Of a stretch of 53,292 nt of DNA, positions 17,618 to 27,227 are shown piece by piece; within the stretch, counting starts at the first letter, position 1, and each line of letters starts with the position of its first letter. Location: positions 1-53,292 of the forward strand of contig NZ_JAMTDQ010000108.1 of NCBI RefSeq assembly GCF_023806635.1. The letters are read 5' to 3'. The notes under the pieces are model-generated. The model was not told the origin of the DNA and made no database searches. It worked only from the letters and a program-made list of their open reading frames with translations. The position numbers and the translations under genes are program-made. The stretch comes from Accumulibacter sp. GTDB taxonomy: Bacteria; Pseudomonadota; Gammaproteobacteria; Burkholderiales; Rhodocyclaceae.

Positions 17618-18601
17618 ATGGACTTGGCGCTCTTGATCAGGGAAATCGGCCGCGGCGCGACGGGCGCGCGCGACCTGTCCGGCAGCGAGGCACGGCAGCT
17701 ATATGGGGCGATGCTCGACGGCATGGTTGCCGATCTCGAACTCGGTGCGATCGCCATCGCGCTGCGCATGAAGACCGAGTCGGTCGACGAGATGGTCGGC
17801 TTTCTCACCGCCGCCAGTGAGCGCCTGCCGGCGCTGCAGCGGCCGCGCGGCCGCGCCCGGCCGGTCGTCATCGCGAGCTACAACGGTGCCCGTCGAGGCG
17901 CCAACCTGACGCCGCTGGTAGCGCTGCTCCTGCGCCGTCATGGTGTGCCGGTCCTGGTGCACGGTCTGAGCCAGGACTACGGACGCGTCACCAGCGAGCA
18001 GGTGTTCTGTGAGTACGGACTGGCGCCGTGTGACAGCTTGCGCGAAGCGCAGCAACGTATCGACGAAAACGGTCTCGCCTACCTGCCGCTGCCGCAGCTG
18101 GCCCCTGGTCTGGCATCGCAGTTGGCCCTGCGCGATCGGCTCGGCCTGCGCAACAGCGCCCACAGCCTGGTCAAGATGCTGGACCCCTTTCATGGCGACT
18201 CACTGCTCCTGGCCGCAGCGACCCACCCCGATTACATCGACAGCATGCGCGCCGTGCTCCGCGCGGTCGGCGCCAACGCGCTGCTGCTGCGTGGCACCGA
18301 GGGTGAGCCGTTCGCCAATCCGAAACGTCGGCCGGCGATCGAGCATGTCCATGATGGGGAGAGCGCGATCCTCTTCGAGGCGGAACACGACAGCCTGCGA
18401 AACCTGCCGCAGCTGCCGGTCAGTCCGGCGGCGCGGGAAACGGTCGACTGGATGCGCCGCGTCCTTGTTGGCGAGCTGCCGCTGCCGCTGCCGATCGCCA
18501 ACCAGCTGGCCTGTTGCCTCTACGCCTGCGGTCGCGCCACCGACCTCAATCAGGCGAAGGCGATGGTGGCCGTCGATGGCAACCGGCTGTCGCTGGTCTG
18601 A
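17618..18601 (+). CDS. ybiB: YbiB, TrpD2-like DNA-binding protein
   Basis: 327-residue protein of the anthranilate phosphoribosyltransferase-like (TrpD2/YbiB) family, which has the nucleoside phosphorylase fold but binds nucleic acid rather than making tryptophan. The N-terminal helical bundle (DLALLIREIGRGATGARDLS through MKTESVDEMVGFLTA) is followed by the catalytic-like domain, where TrpD's glycine loop is replaced (YNGARRGANLTPLVA, residues about 81-95). The start at 17618 is preceded by GGGAGGTGGGAGA, a strong ribosome site; the frame is open for 100 more codons upstream without resemblance. E. coli YbiB is about the same length. In E. coli the gene is LexA-linked; I see no clear LexA box here. 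Confidence 0.9.
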   Translation: MDLALLIREIGRGATGARDLSGSEARQLYGAMLDGMVADLELGAIAIALRMKTESVDEMVGFLTAASERLPALQRPRGRARPVVIASYNGARRGANLTPLVALLLRRHGVPVLVHGLSQDYGRVTSEQVFCEYGLAPCDSLREAQQRIDENGLAYLPLPQLAPGLASQLALRDRLGLRNSAHSLVKMLDPFHGDSLLLAAATHPDYIDSMRAVLRAVGANALLLRGTEGEPFANPKRRPAIEHVHDGESAILFEAEHDSLRNLPQLPVSPAARETVDWMRRVLVGELPLPLPIANQLACCLYACGRATDLNQAKAMVAVDGNRLSLV

Positions 18602-18738
18602 GCGATCCTCGGCCAGTTGCCGGCGATGTTTGCGCCACGTCGCCGCCATGGCATCGCGACCCTGACCCGCATGCATCGACCCCTTCACCACGGTCACCCC
18701 ACCAGGGCCGGCGAGAAACCGGCGACCACCCGCGCCAG

Positions 18739-19038
18739 CTAGCCCGGCGTGTCAGGCGCTGCGACCTCTCGGATCAGCTGCAGATCGTTGTCCTCGGCGA
18801 AATGGAGAACGAAACGGTAAGCCATCGGCTCGATTTCGTACAATCGCCCATCGACATGAACCGCCTTTTCTCCTCTGTAGGTCTGCGGACCGACGTAGGG
18901 CGAATAGCGCATCCTCTTCTCGGCGCCAAAGACCGAGAGGACGCCACACAGCCTTTCGGCCCAGTCGCTCGGACGGAACTTCCTGCCGCCAGTGGTCAGA
19001 CCGACGATGATGAAGGAGGGATGCGGCGTCGTGCTCAT
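18739..19038 (-). CDS. DUF3579 family protein
   Basis: 99-residue protein with FIIVGLTTGGRKFRPSDWAE, then CGVLSVFG, MRYSPYVGP and a C-terminal LYEIEPMAYRFVLHFAEDND. This is the DUF3579 pattern, known mainly from betaproteobacteria; no function is established. It stands alone between ybiB (converging) and tRNA-Val. Length is typical of the family. Confidence 0.88.
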   Translation of the reverse strand: MSTTPHPSFIIVGLTTGGRKFRPSDWAERLCGVLSVFGAEKRMRYSPYVGPQTYRGEKAVHVDGRLYEIEPMAYRFVLHFAEDNDLQLIREVAAPDTPG

Positions 19039-19244
19039 GTCTCGGTGATGTCGTGGCGAAGAGGACCGGGGAATGCTCCTGAAGCTCGTTGCCCGCCTGC
19101 CCGTGCGGCTGTGGCACCGATTCTAACAGAAAGAATGGCGCTCTGCCGGCTCATGCGCTGACCGGAGCACCGCGCCAGCAACGCCACCATCACCGCGCCC
19201 TTCCCACGGGCCGCGTCCGTCGCGCCGTGCAAGCCGCCTGCGAA

Positions 19245-19319
19245 TGGTGGGCGATAGTGGGTTCGAACCACTGACTTCCACCGTGTGAAGGTGGCACTCT
19301 ACCGCTGAGTTAATCGCCC
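19245..19319 (-). tRNA. tRNA-Val (CAC)
   Basis: 75-nt tRNA with encoded CCA. The acceptor stem GGGCGAT pairs with ATCGCCC, the anticodon arm CCACC-TTCACAC-GGTGG gives anticodon CAC (Val, codon GUG), and the T arm is GTGGTTCGAACCCAC. Confidence 0.96.
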
Positions 19320-19423
19320 AACCGCCTGCAGCCCATCTGCTTGGCGAGACATCGCCGCTCGGCTGCTGTCTGCCCGCGACCTGCGCGCAGGCTCTGCGGC
19401 ACTCCGCCGGCGACGGAGGCGCG

Positions 19424-19452
19424 ATTAGAGCACAAGTCACCTTGCCGGTCAA
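19424..19452 (-). promoter_or_regulatory. Sigma-70 promoter upstream of tRNA-Val
   Basis: Minus-strand TTGACC (19447-19452), a 17-nt spacer and TCTAAT (19424-19429). It lies about 105 nt before tRNA-Val, implying a leader that would be removed by RNase P and other RNases. Confidence 0.75.
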
Positions 19453-19560
19453 TGCAGCTGCACGCGGCAGGCAGCCCGGAGGAGCAGAACCATGGGGCGG
19501 ATGCAAGCGGCAAGGCCGCTGCCGACCGCAGCCGGTGTCGTGGCATCACCAGGCACGCGC

Positions 19561-20496
19561 TCAGGCAGCAATCAGGAAGTCGCGGTTGATACCGTCACCG
19601 AGTTCGTAGATGCGGTCCATGAAGTCGGTCAGGTATTCGTGCAGACCGCCTGCAAGCACATCGTCGATGCGGGCGAAATGGAGCCGGGCATGCAGCACGC
19701 CCGCCTGGCGCTGCGTCTCGGCCGAAGCGTCGTTGGCTATCAGCTGCAGCATGCGGACGATCCCGTCGGCGCAGGCGTGCAGCGAGCGCGGCAGATCCAT
19801 GCGCAGGATCAGCAACTCGGCGACACGGGCGGGCGTGATCGCATCGCGGTACACCTTGCGATACACCTGGAATGCCGACAGCGAGCGCAAGAGCGCACCC
19901 CAGCGATAGAAGTCGCTGGCCCCTTCGTCGTCGCTCTGGCGAAGGACGTGGTACTGCATGTCGAGAATCCGTGCCGTGTTGTCCCCGCGCTCGAGCAGGC
20001 CGCCGAGACGGATGAAGTGCAGCGCATCGTCCTTGAGCATGGTGCCGAACGTGACGCCGCGCGTCACCGCCGAGCGCAGCTTGACCCAGTCGAAGAACTC
20101 ACTGATGCCGCGCGCGAGGATCTGCTCGAAGGTCTGCTGGCGCACCTCGATCCAGGTGGCGTTGATGCTCTCCCACATTTCGGCCGTCAGCGTCCCGCGC
20201 ACGGCATGCGCGTTCTCGCGTGCGGCGCGCAGGCAACTGTAGATCGACGACGGATTCGACGCGTCGGCGACCATGAATCGCAACACGTTATCGACATTGA
20301 CCCCACTGTAGCTCTCGGCGAAAGCGGACTCGAGGCTGTTCAGCGCAAGAATCGCGCGCCAGTTCTCGTTCTGCGCAGCGATCGACTGCGGAACCAGCGA
20401 CATCTGGTACGAGACGTCGAGCAGTCGTGCCAGATTCTCCGCCCTCTCGGTGTAGCGCGCCAGCCAGTACAGGTGATCCGCCGTGCGACTCAGCAT
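19561..20496 (-). CDS. Alpha-E domain protein (DUF403)
   Basis: 311-residue, almost wholly alpha-helical protein. It begins MLSRTADHLYWLARYTERAEN, the alpha-E signature, and includes RAARENAHAVRGTLTAEMW (about residues 88-106). Family members are encoded next to circularly permuted ATP-grasp enzymes, often with a transglutaminase-like protease, and the set has been proposed to make or modify a peptide; the product is unknown. Here it starts 18 nt after the ATP-grasp stop, so the two are co-transcribed. The usual transglutaminase-like gene is not downstream; tRNA-Val follows instead. Confidence 0.92.
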   Translation of the reverse strand: MLSRTADHLYWLARYTERAENLARLLDVSYQMSLVPQSIAAQNENWRAILALNSLESAFAESYSGVNVDNVLRFMVADASNPSSIYSCLRAARENAHAVRGTLTAEMWESINATWIEVRQQTFEQILARGISEFFDWVKLRSAVTRGVTFGTMLKDDALHFIRLGGLLERGDNTARILDMQYHVLRQSDDEGASDFYRWGALLRSLSAFQVYRKVYRDAITPARVAELLILRMDLPRSLHACADGIVRMLQLIANDASAETQRQAGVLHARLHFARIDDVLAGGLHEYLTDFMDRIYELGDGINRDFLIAA

Positions 20497-20514
20497 CTCG
20501 ATCCTCCGTCCATC

Positions 20515-21933
20515 TCAGTTCTCCAGCACCCAGGTGTCCTTGGTTCCCCCACCCTGCGACGAGTTGACCACCAGCGAACCCGCGCGCAGCGCCACCCGGG
20601 TCAGGCCGCCCGGCACCATGCCGCCACCACGCTTGCCGGAAAGGACGAAGGGGCGCAGGTCGAGATGGCGCGGCGCAATGCCGGAGTCGACGAAGGTCGG
20701 GCAGTTCGACAGCGCCAGCGTCGGCTGCGCGATGTACTTCTCGGGAGCGGCGATGATGCGGGCACGAAAGGCCTCGATCTCCGAGCGGCTCGCCGCCGGC
20801 CCGACGAGCATGCCGTAGCCGCCGGCGCCATGCACCTCCTTGACCACCAGTTCCGGCAGGTGTGCCAGAACGTAGCGCAGGTCTTCCGGCTTGCGCAGCA
20901 TCCAGGTCGGCACGTTGTTCAGCTGCGGCTCCTCGCCGAGATAGAAGCGGATCATGTCGGGAACATAGGGATAGACCGACTTGTCGTCGGCAACCCCGGT
21001 GCCGATGGCGTTCGCCAGGGTGACGTGACCGGCGCGGTAGGCCGACAGCAGGCCTGGCACGCCGAGCATCGAGTCCTTGTTGAACACGAGTGGATCGAGA
21101 AAGTCGTCGTCGAGGCGTCGATAGATCACATCGACCCTCTGCGGCCCTTGCGTCGTGCGCATGAATACCGTCTCGTCGCGTACGAACAGATCGCGCCCCT
21201 CGACGAGTTCGATTCCCATCTGCTGCGCCAGGAAGGTGTGCTCGAAGTACGCGCTGTTGTAGGCGCCTGGCGTCAACAGGACGACTGTTGGATTGGCGAC
21301 GCCCGTCGGCGCCACCGTGCGCAGGTTGTCGAGCAGCAGGTCCGGGTAGTGCTGCACCGGCGCAATCATGTGTCGGGAAAAGAGTTCGGGGAAGAGCCGC
21401 ATCATCATCTTGCGGTCCTCGATCATGTACGACACACCCGAGGGCACCCGCAGATTGTCTTCCAGAACGTAGGATTCACCGGCACCGGCGCGGACGATGT
21501 CGACACCGGCGATGTGCGCATAGATCCCGGAGGGAACGTCCACTCCGATCATCTCGCGGCGGAACTGTGCGTTGTTCAGCACCTGCTCCGCGGGAACGCA
21601 GCCGGCCTTGAGAATCGCCTGCTCGTGATAGATGTCGTGCAGGAAGGCGTTCAGCGCCTGCACCCGCTGCCGCAGGCCAGCCTCGAGTTGCGCCCACTCG
21701 GCCGCCGGGATGATGCGCGGAATGATGTCGAAGGGAATCAGCCGTTCGGTCCCCGCTTCCTCCCCGTATACGGCAAAGGTGATGCCGACGCGATGGAAAG
21801 CCGTGTCCGCCTCGGCCCGCTTGCGCTCGAGCCGCTCGGCCGGCATGGCGTCCAGCCATTCGGCAAAGGCGCGATAGTGCGGCCGCAGGCCGGCATCGGA
21901 ATCGTACATCTCGTTGTAGAACGCTGTGCTCAT
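20515..21933 (-). CDS. Circularly permuted ATP-grasp protein (DUF404/DUF407)
   Basis: 472-residue protein of the circularly permuted ATP-grasp type 2 family, predicted to form an amide bond with ATP. Segments are [19 protein letters not shown] (residues 4-22), [13 protein letters not shown], the [20 protein letters not shown] block (about 148-167), [38 protein letters not shown] (nucleotide-binding loop) and the C-terminal [17 protein letters not shown]. The start at 21933 gives family length; the frame continues about 150 codons upstream without homology. It is the first gene of a two-gene operon with the alpha-E protein. Confidence 0.93.
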   Translation of the reverse strand: MSTAFYNEMYDSDAGLRPHYRAFAEWLDAMPAERLERKRAEADTAFHRVGITFAVYGEEAGTERLIPFDIIPRIIPAAEWAQLEAGLRQRVQALNAFLHDIYHEQAILKAGCVPAEQVLNNAQFRREMIGVDVPSGIYAHIAGVDIVRAGAGESYVLEDNLRVPSGVSYMIEDRKMMMRLFPELFSRHMIAPVQHYPDLLLDNLRTVAPTGVANPTVVLLTPGAYNSAYFEHTFLAQQMGIELVEGRDLFVRDETVFMRTTQGPQRVDVIYRRLDDDFLDPLVFNKDSMLGVPGLLSAYRAGHVTLANAIGTGVADDKSVYPYVPDMIRFYLGEEPQLNNVPTWMLRKPEDLRYVLAHLPELVVKEVHGAGGYGMLVGPAASRSEIEAFRARIIAAPEKYIAQPTLALSNCPTFVDSGIAPRHLDLRPFVLSGKRGGGMVPGGLTRVALRAGSLVVNSSQGGGTKDTWVLEN

Positions 21934-22584
21934 GAGGCTCACCGCGACAATTGGACTCGACGACTTCAAGCAGGAAATGTGCCAGACTGGATCAGCCCAT
22001 ACCAGCCGACACCGGCGTGCCGCCAGCCGGCCGCCGACGCAAGCGGATGGTGCGCCAATGCGGCACGGCGCACGCTTTCGGTGCATCACGGCAGGGGCCG
22101 TGCCGGCCATGATCTCGCCAATCGGCAGCCGCGGCGACGCCCGCGCAGGAACGGCGGCGACGCGTCCGCCCGTGTCGCCGCCAGGGCCGCCGGCAGGCCA
22201 CCGGGAACTGACCCCTGCGGCCAGCAGCGACGACCGGCGTTCGCCGCCTGGCCACCACTCGTTGCCGTGCACGCGCGGCGATGCCCGTTCGCAAACCGCC
22301 ATGGCGCGGCCGGCAGTGCTATACTGCGCGCCGCACTCGGCAGTGAAACTGGCGAGCGCTCCAAGCATCGCGAACCTGGCCGTAAGTCTCAAGCCCCCGT
22401 CCTCCGGTGTCGATCACAGCCCCGCCCTCCCGGCAAGAAGCCAAAATGCCGACGGGCGCCGGCTCCTGTTGATCCGACAGAGTCTGTCTCGCAGCCTTTC
22501 GTTGGTTGGCGTTGCCTCTCCTGCTTCATCCGCATCCCGCGCCCGCCTGCTGGCGAGGGGCTGCGCATCGACACGAAAGACGAC
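21934..22584. other. 651-nt intergenic region with candidate rhlE promoter
   Basis: No gene is recognised between the divergent ATP-grasp and helicase genes. An extended -10 element TGCTATACT (plus strand, TATACT at 22320-22325) is the best promoter for the helicase; it lacks a good -35. It would give a leader of about 250 nt, long but not unusual for autoregulated DEAD-box helicase mRNAs. Confidence 0.45.
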
Positions 22585-24015
<1,431 letters not shown>

Positions 24016-24168
24016 CCGCGGCGGCGGCGCTCGGCAGGGTCCGCCGCCGGTCCTTGCCCTACCGCCAGGCGACCCGCCGGGGCAGCCTGGCGTGAGTGCC
24101 CGGGGTGGGACGTTGCCGGCAGCCATACCGACGACGCCTCACGCCGGCGACCGCCCAGGCCGATAGGC

Positions 24169-24684
24169 TCAGGTGCCGCCCGGCCGCCGCGCCGGCAACA
24201 CATTGCCTTTCGTTTCGAGTCGGTCCTCGAGTTCTCCGACGCATGCGGCGACGCTGTTTGCCGATTGCTCCAGCGCCGTAAGGACTTGCTTCTCGAGCCG
24301 GTCGAGCCGCTCGAGGATGGCCGCATCAGTCGCCGCCGGAGTCGCGCCGCGACCGGACAGCTGCTGCAGTTCCCCTTCGAGGAAGGAACGCAGCTCGGTG
24401 AAGCGCGAAGCCTCGGCCTTGTCCGCAAGTTCGCGGTTGAGCTGCAGCTCCTGCGCATGGCGACGCGAATCGAACAGCGCCGAAGCCTGCACATAGACGA
24501 CGAAGACGAGGAAGACCGCGGTCAGGAAGGCGATTGCGCCGAGCATGATCACGCCGAGCGGCGCCTCCACCTGCGCCACGCCGAGCGACAGCGGCGTCGG
24601 CGTCGTGAAGGCCTGCCAGTTGAGCGCCGAGAAGGCGCCGACGAGAAGCAGGACGAGCAAGAGAAAGACGGTACGCAGCTTCAT
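24169..24684 (-). CDS. LapA-domain inner-membrane protein (DUF1049)
   Basis: 171-residue protein with two membrane segments: LRTVFLLLVLLLVGAFSAL (residues 3-21) and APLGVIMLGAIAFLTAVFLVFVVYV (about 41-65), separated by the short periplasmic TTPTPLSLGVAQVE. This is the LapA/DUF1049 pattern associated with lipopolysaccharide assembly. A long cytoplasmic coiled coil follows (about 75-160, with ILERLDRLEKQVLTALEQ). LapA itself is about 100 residues, so the coiled-coil extension is unusual. The start at 24684 was chosen because the membrane helix begins at once; upstream frame is open without similarity. LapB is not adjacent. Confidence 0.75.
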   Translation of the reverse strand: MKLRTVFLLLVLLLVGAFSALNWQAFTTPTPLSLGVAQVEAPLGVIMLGAIAFLTAVFLVFVVYVQASALFDSRRHAQELQLNRELADKAEASRFTELRSFLEGELQQLSGRGATPAATDAAILERLDRLEKQVLTALEQSANSVAACVGELEDRLETKGNVLPARRPGGT

Positions 24685-24813
24685 GAGCGGATGACTCCTT
24701 GAGATGTTGCCAAGCGGCGGCCGTTGCCGCTGCGACAGGCGGATAGTATCGCAGGCTTGCCGACCACCGGCCACTGCGCAAACGGGTACTGACCGGCATC
24801 GCCCGATGCCCCT

Positions 24814-25506
24814 TCAGGGAAGCTCGGCAGACGGCATGCGCGCGAGAATGATCGCAGTTTTTCTTGCCAGCCCCGGCGCATTGCGATTGCGGTCGTAGAA
24901 GCGCGGATTGGGAACCATCCCCGCCAGCCGCGCAGCCTGTTCCGGCGAAAGCCGTGCCGCCGCGACACCGTAGTAGTGACGGGCAGCCGCTTCGGCGCCG
25001 AAGACGCCATTGCCCCATTCGATGACGTTGAGGTAAACCTCGAGAATTCTCTGCTTGCTCCACACCGCCTCGAGCATCAGCGTGATGACTGCTTCTTCAG
25101 CCTTGCGCCATGGCGTCCGCGCCGGTGTCAGGAAAAGGTTCTTGGCCAGTTGCTGCGAGATGGTCGAGCCGCCGGCAACGACGCGCCCCTTCTTCTGGTT
25201 CTTCTCGATCGCCTGCTGGATGCCGTCCCAGTCGAAACCCTCGTGATCGACGAAGCGGGCGTCCTCGGCAGCGATGATCGCACGCTTGAGGTGGAGCGAG
25301 ATGCGCTCGTAGGGCACCCATTGCCTGTGCAGTTCCGCTTCCGGTTGCTGCCGACGGAGTTCCTCGAGGCGGATGGCCATGAAGCGGGTGACGTCCGGGT
25401 TCTCCCGGTTCCACCAGAGAACCCAGCCGAACAACCAGCACTGCAGCAGGAGCAGCAGGGCGATGCCGGCGAGAAGCAGGCGCTTCGCCCAGAGCAGGAT
25501 CTTCAT
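24814..25506 (-). CDS. mtgA: Monofunctional peptidoglycan glycosyltransferase MtgA
   Basis: 230-residue membrane-anchored GT51 enzyme that polymerises lipid II into glycan strands in the periplasm. One N-terminal membrane helix (LLLAGIALLLLLQCWLFGWV, residues about 10-29) is followed by the catalytic motifs AIIAAEDARFVDHEGFDWD (catalytic Glu in AAEDARF), GGSTISQQLAKNLFL, and RILEVYLNVIEWG. The start overlaps the aroE stop by 4 nt (ATGA), fixing it at 25506. Length matches MtgA. It is the last gene of the uppP-to-mtgA gene run. Confidence 0.96.
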   Translation of the reverse strand: MKILLWAKRLLLAGIALLLLLQCWLFGWVLWWNRENPDVTRFMAIRLEELRRQQPEAELHRQWVPYERISLHLKRAIIAAEDARFVDHEGFDWDGIQQAIEKNQKKGRVVAGGSTISQQLAKNLFLTPARTPWRKAEEAVITLMLEAVWSKQRILEVYLNVIEWGNGVFGAEAAARHYYGVAAARLSPEQAARLAGMVPNPRFYDRNRNAPGLARKTAIILARMPSAELP

Positions 25507-26339
25507 TGTCCCCCGGTGTCGCGGCCGGCCGAGCGCAGCATCGCCAGCACCGGCGCCGTGGCCGGCCGGACGCCGCGCCAGAGGCAGAAAGCCTCGGCCG
25601 CCTGCTCGACCAGCATGCCGAGGCCGTCTGCCAACCTTGCCGCACCGCAACGGCCGGCGAGGCGCAGGAACGGCGTCTGCCCGTCGCCATACATCATGTC
25701 ATAGGCCAGGCTGCCGGAAGCGAAGAGACCGTCCGGCAAGGGCAACGGCGCTCCGGCAAGGCTGGCCGACGTGGCGTTGATCAGCAGATCGAAGCTCTGC
25801 CCGGCGAGTTGCGCATGGGAACAGCCGCTCACCTCGCCGGCGCTGGCCATCCGCGCCGCCAGTTCATGCGCACGGGCTTCGGTCCGGTTGGCGATCACCA
25901 GTCGGCGCGGTCCTGCCTCGAGCAGAGGACCAAGCACGCCGCGCGCCGCGCCACCGGCACCGAGCAGCAAGACACGCATGCCGGCAATCGGACATCCGAG
26001 ATTGTGCGCCAGGTCACGCAACAGGCCGGCACCGTCGGTATTGTCACCGAGCCACTCCTGACCATCGAAGGACAGCGTGTTGACCGCCCCCGCGAGCCGT
26101 GCCCGCGACGTCAGCCGCGTTGCCAGCCGGCAGGCTTCCGGCTTGAACGGCAGGGTGACGTTGGCACCGCAACCACCAGCCTCGACGAAGGCGCGCACGC
26201 TCGCGGCAAAGCCATCCAGCGGCGCGAGGATCGCCTCGTAGACCAGATCCTGGTGGCACGCGGCAGCGAAGGCAGCGTGGATCGCGGGCGACCTGCTGTG
26301 CCCCACCGGATTGCCGAAGACGCCGTAGCGGTCGCTCAT
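25503..26339 (-). CDS. aroE: Shikimate dehydrogenase
   Basis: 278-residue NADP-dependent enzyme that reduces 3-dehydroshikimate to shikimate in aromatic amino acid synthesis. Substrate-site motifs are FGNPVGHSRSPAIH (residues 7-20), NVTLPFK (catalytic Lys, about 60-66) and LGDNTDGAGLLRDL (catalytic Asp, about 97-110). The nucleotide-binding loop is LLGAGGAARGVLGPL, followed by IANRTEARA for NADP choice. The start at 26339 overlaps the TonB-like gene stop by 4 nt (ATGA); the end overlaps mtgA by 4 nt. It sits in an operon otherwise concerned with the envelope. Confidence 0.97.
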   Translation of the reverse strand: MSDRYGVFGNPVGHSRSPAIHAAFAAACHQDLVYEAILAPLDGFAASVRAFVEAGGCGANVTLPFKPEACRLATRLTSRARLAGAVNTLSFDGQEWLGDNTDGAGLLRDLAHNLGCPIAGMRVLLLGAGGAARGVLGPLLEAGPRRLVIANRTEARAHELAARMASAGEVSGCSHAQLAGQSFDLLINATSASLAGAPLPLPDGLFASGSLAYDMMYGDGQTPFLRLAGRCGAARLADGLGMLVEQAAEAFCLWRGVRPATAPVLAMLRSAGRDTGGQ

Positions 26340-27226
26340 CGCTTCGCTGCCCTGGTCTCCAGGCTGTCGCGCTGGGTGAAGTTCCACGTGCGCGTGATCA
26401 CCAGGGTGTCGGTATCGTGCCGGATGGCCGGCGGGAAGGCGGCAAAGGGCGAAGCCATGACGACGATCCGGCGAGCCGCGTCGTCGAGGATGCGGTGGCC
26501 CGACGAACGGTTGATCTCGACGGCGTCGACCGTACCGTCGCTCCGCAGCGTCACCGTCAGGACGAGGCTGCCGTAAAGCTTGCCCCGCGCCTCGGCCGGG
26601 TAGTTGAGCGTGCCGACCCGCTCGACCTTCTGCCGCCACTCCTCGAAGTACTGGGCGAAACGGTATTCCATCGCGCTGCTGCCGATGAACTGCTTGCGCG
26701 GCCGCTTGCTGTATTCATCGAGTTCCTTGGCGATCTCGCCTTCGAGACGCGCCATCGCCAGCGCACTCTGGGCCAGGTCCCGGCCACTGAGGTTCGCCAC
26801 CGGATCCGGCTGCGCCTCGCGGGCGGCGGTCGCGGGCACCGAATCGTGGCTTCGTGCCTGCGTCGCCAGCCGCTGCTGATGCGCCTCGAGCGCCTGCACC
26901 CTCTTCTGCGAGTGCTCGAGCTCGTCACCTTGCTGCTGCCGCGGCGCGGCAGGCATCGGCGTCTTCGCCCGGCGCTCGTGCTCGGTATTGCCGCCATTGT
27001 CGAGGTTGGCCTGGGCCTGCACCGTCGCTTCCTCCGGTGCACGCGCCGAACGGCGATTGACGAGGACGACGTCGAGCGCCCGCTCGCGGGCGGCACGCGA
27101 GGCTTCCGGGAAGCGAAAATGCAGCGACAGCAGCAAGCCATGCAGCAGCAGTGAAAAGCCGACCGCCAGCGCCAACCGGTGGTTGGCCGACCATCGCTCG
27201 AACCGATGCACCGATCGCTGCCTCAC
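26336..27226 (-). CDS. TonB-family energy transducer-like protein
   Basis: About 296 residues. An N-terminal membrane anchor (LALAVGFSLLLHGLLLSLHF) is followed by a long charged, Gln/Ala/Arg-rich linker with coiled-coil character, then a TonB-C-like domain (LNYPAEARGKLYGSLVLTV, then LRSDGTVDAVEINRSSGH and ASPFAAFPPAI). The topology is that of proteins which reach from the inner membrane towards outer-membrane receptors. No ExbB/ExbD genes or receptor are nearby, so it may serve envelope stability rather than iron uptake. Start is uncertain: I prefer the GTG at 27226 just after the rnb stop; an ATG at 27265 would overlap rnb by 38 nt. Confidence 0.82.
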   Translation of the reverse strand: MRQRSVHRFERWSANHRLALAVGFSLLLHGLLLSLHFRFPEASRAARERALDVVLVNRRSARAPEEATVQAQANLDNGGNTEHERRAKTPMPAAPRQQQGDELEHSQKRVQALEAHQQRLATQARSHDSVPATAAREAQPDPVANLSGRDLAQSALAMARLEGEIAKELDEYSKRPRKQFIGSSAMEYRFAQYFEEWRQKVERVGTLNYPAEARGKLYGSLVLTVTLRSDGTVDAVEINRSSGHRILDDAARRIVVMASPFAAFPPAIRHDTDTLVITRTWNFTQRDSLETRAAKR

Positions 27227-27227
27227 C

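Noticed and set aside
19492-22584. Plus-strand frame leading into rhlE for over 1000 codons
   Set aside because: It runs antisense to the alpha-E and ATP-grasp genes. Only the part from 22585 is the real helicase; the upstream reading is chance in high-GC DNA.
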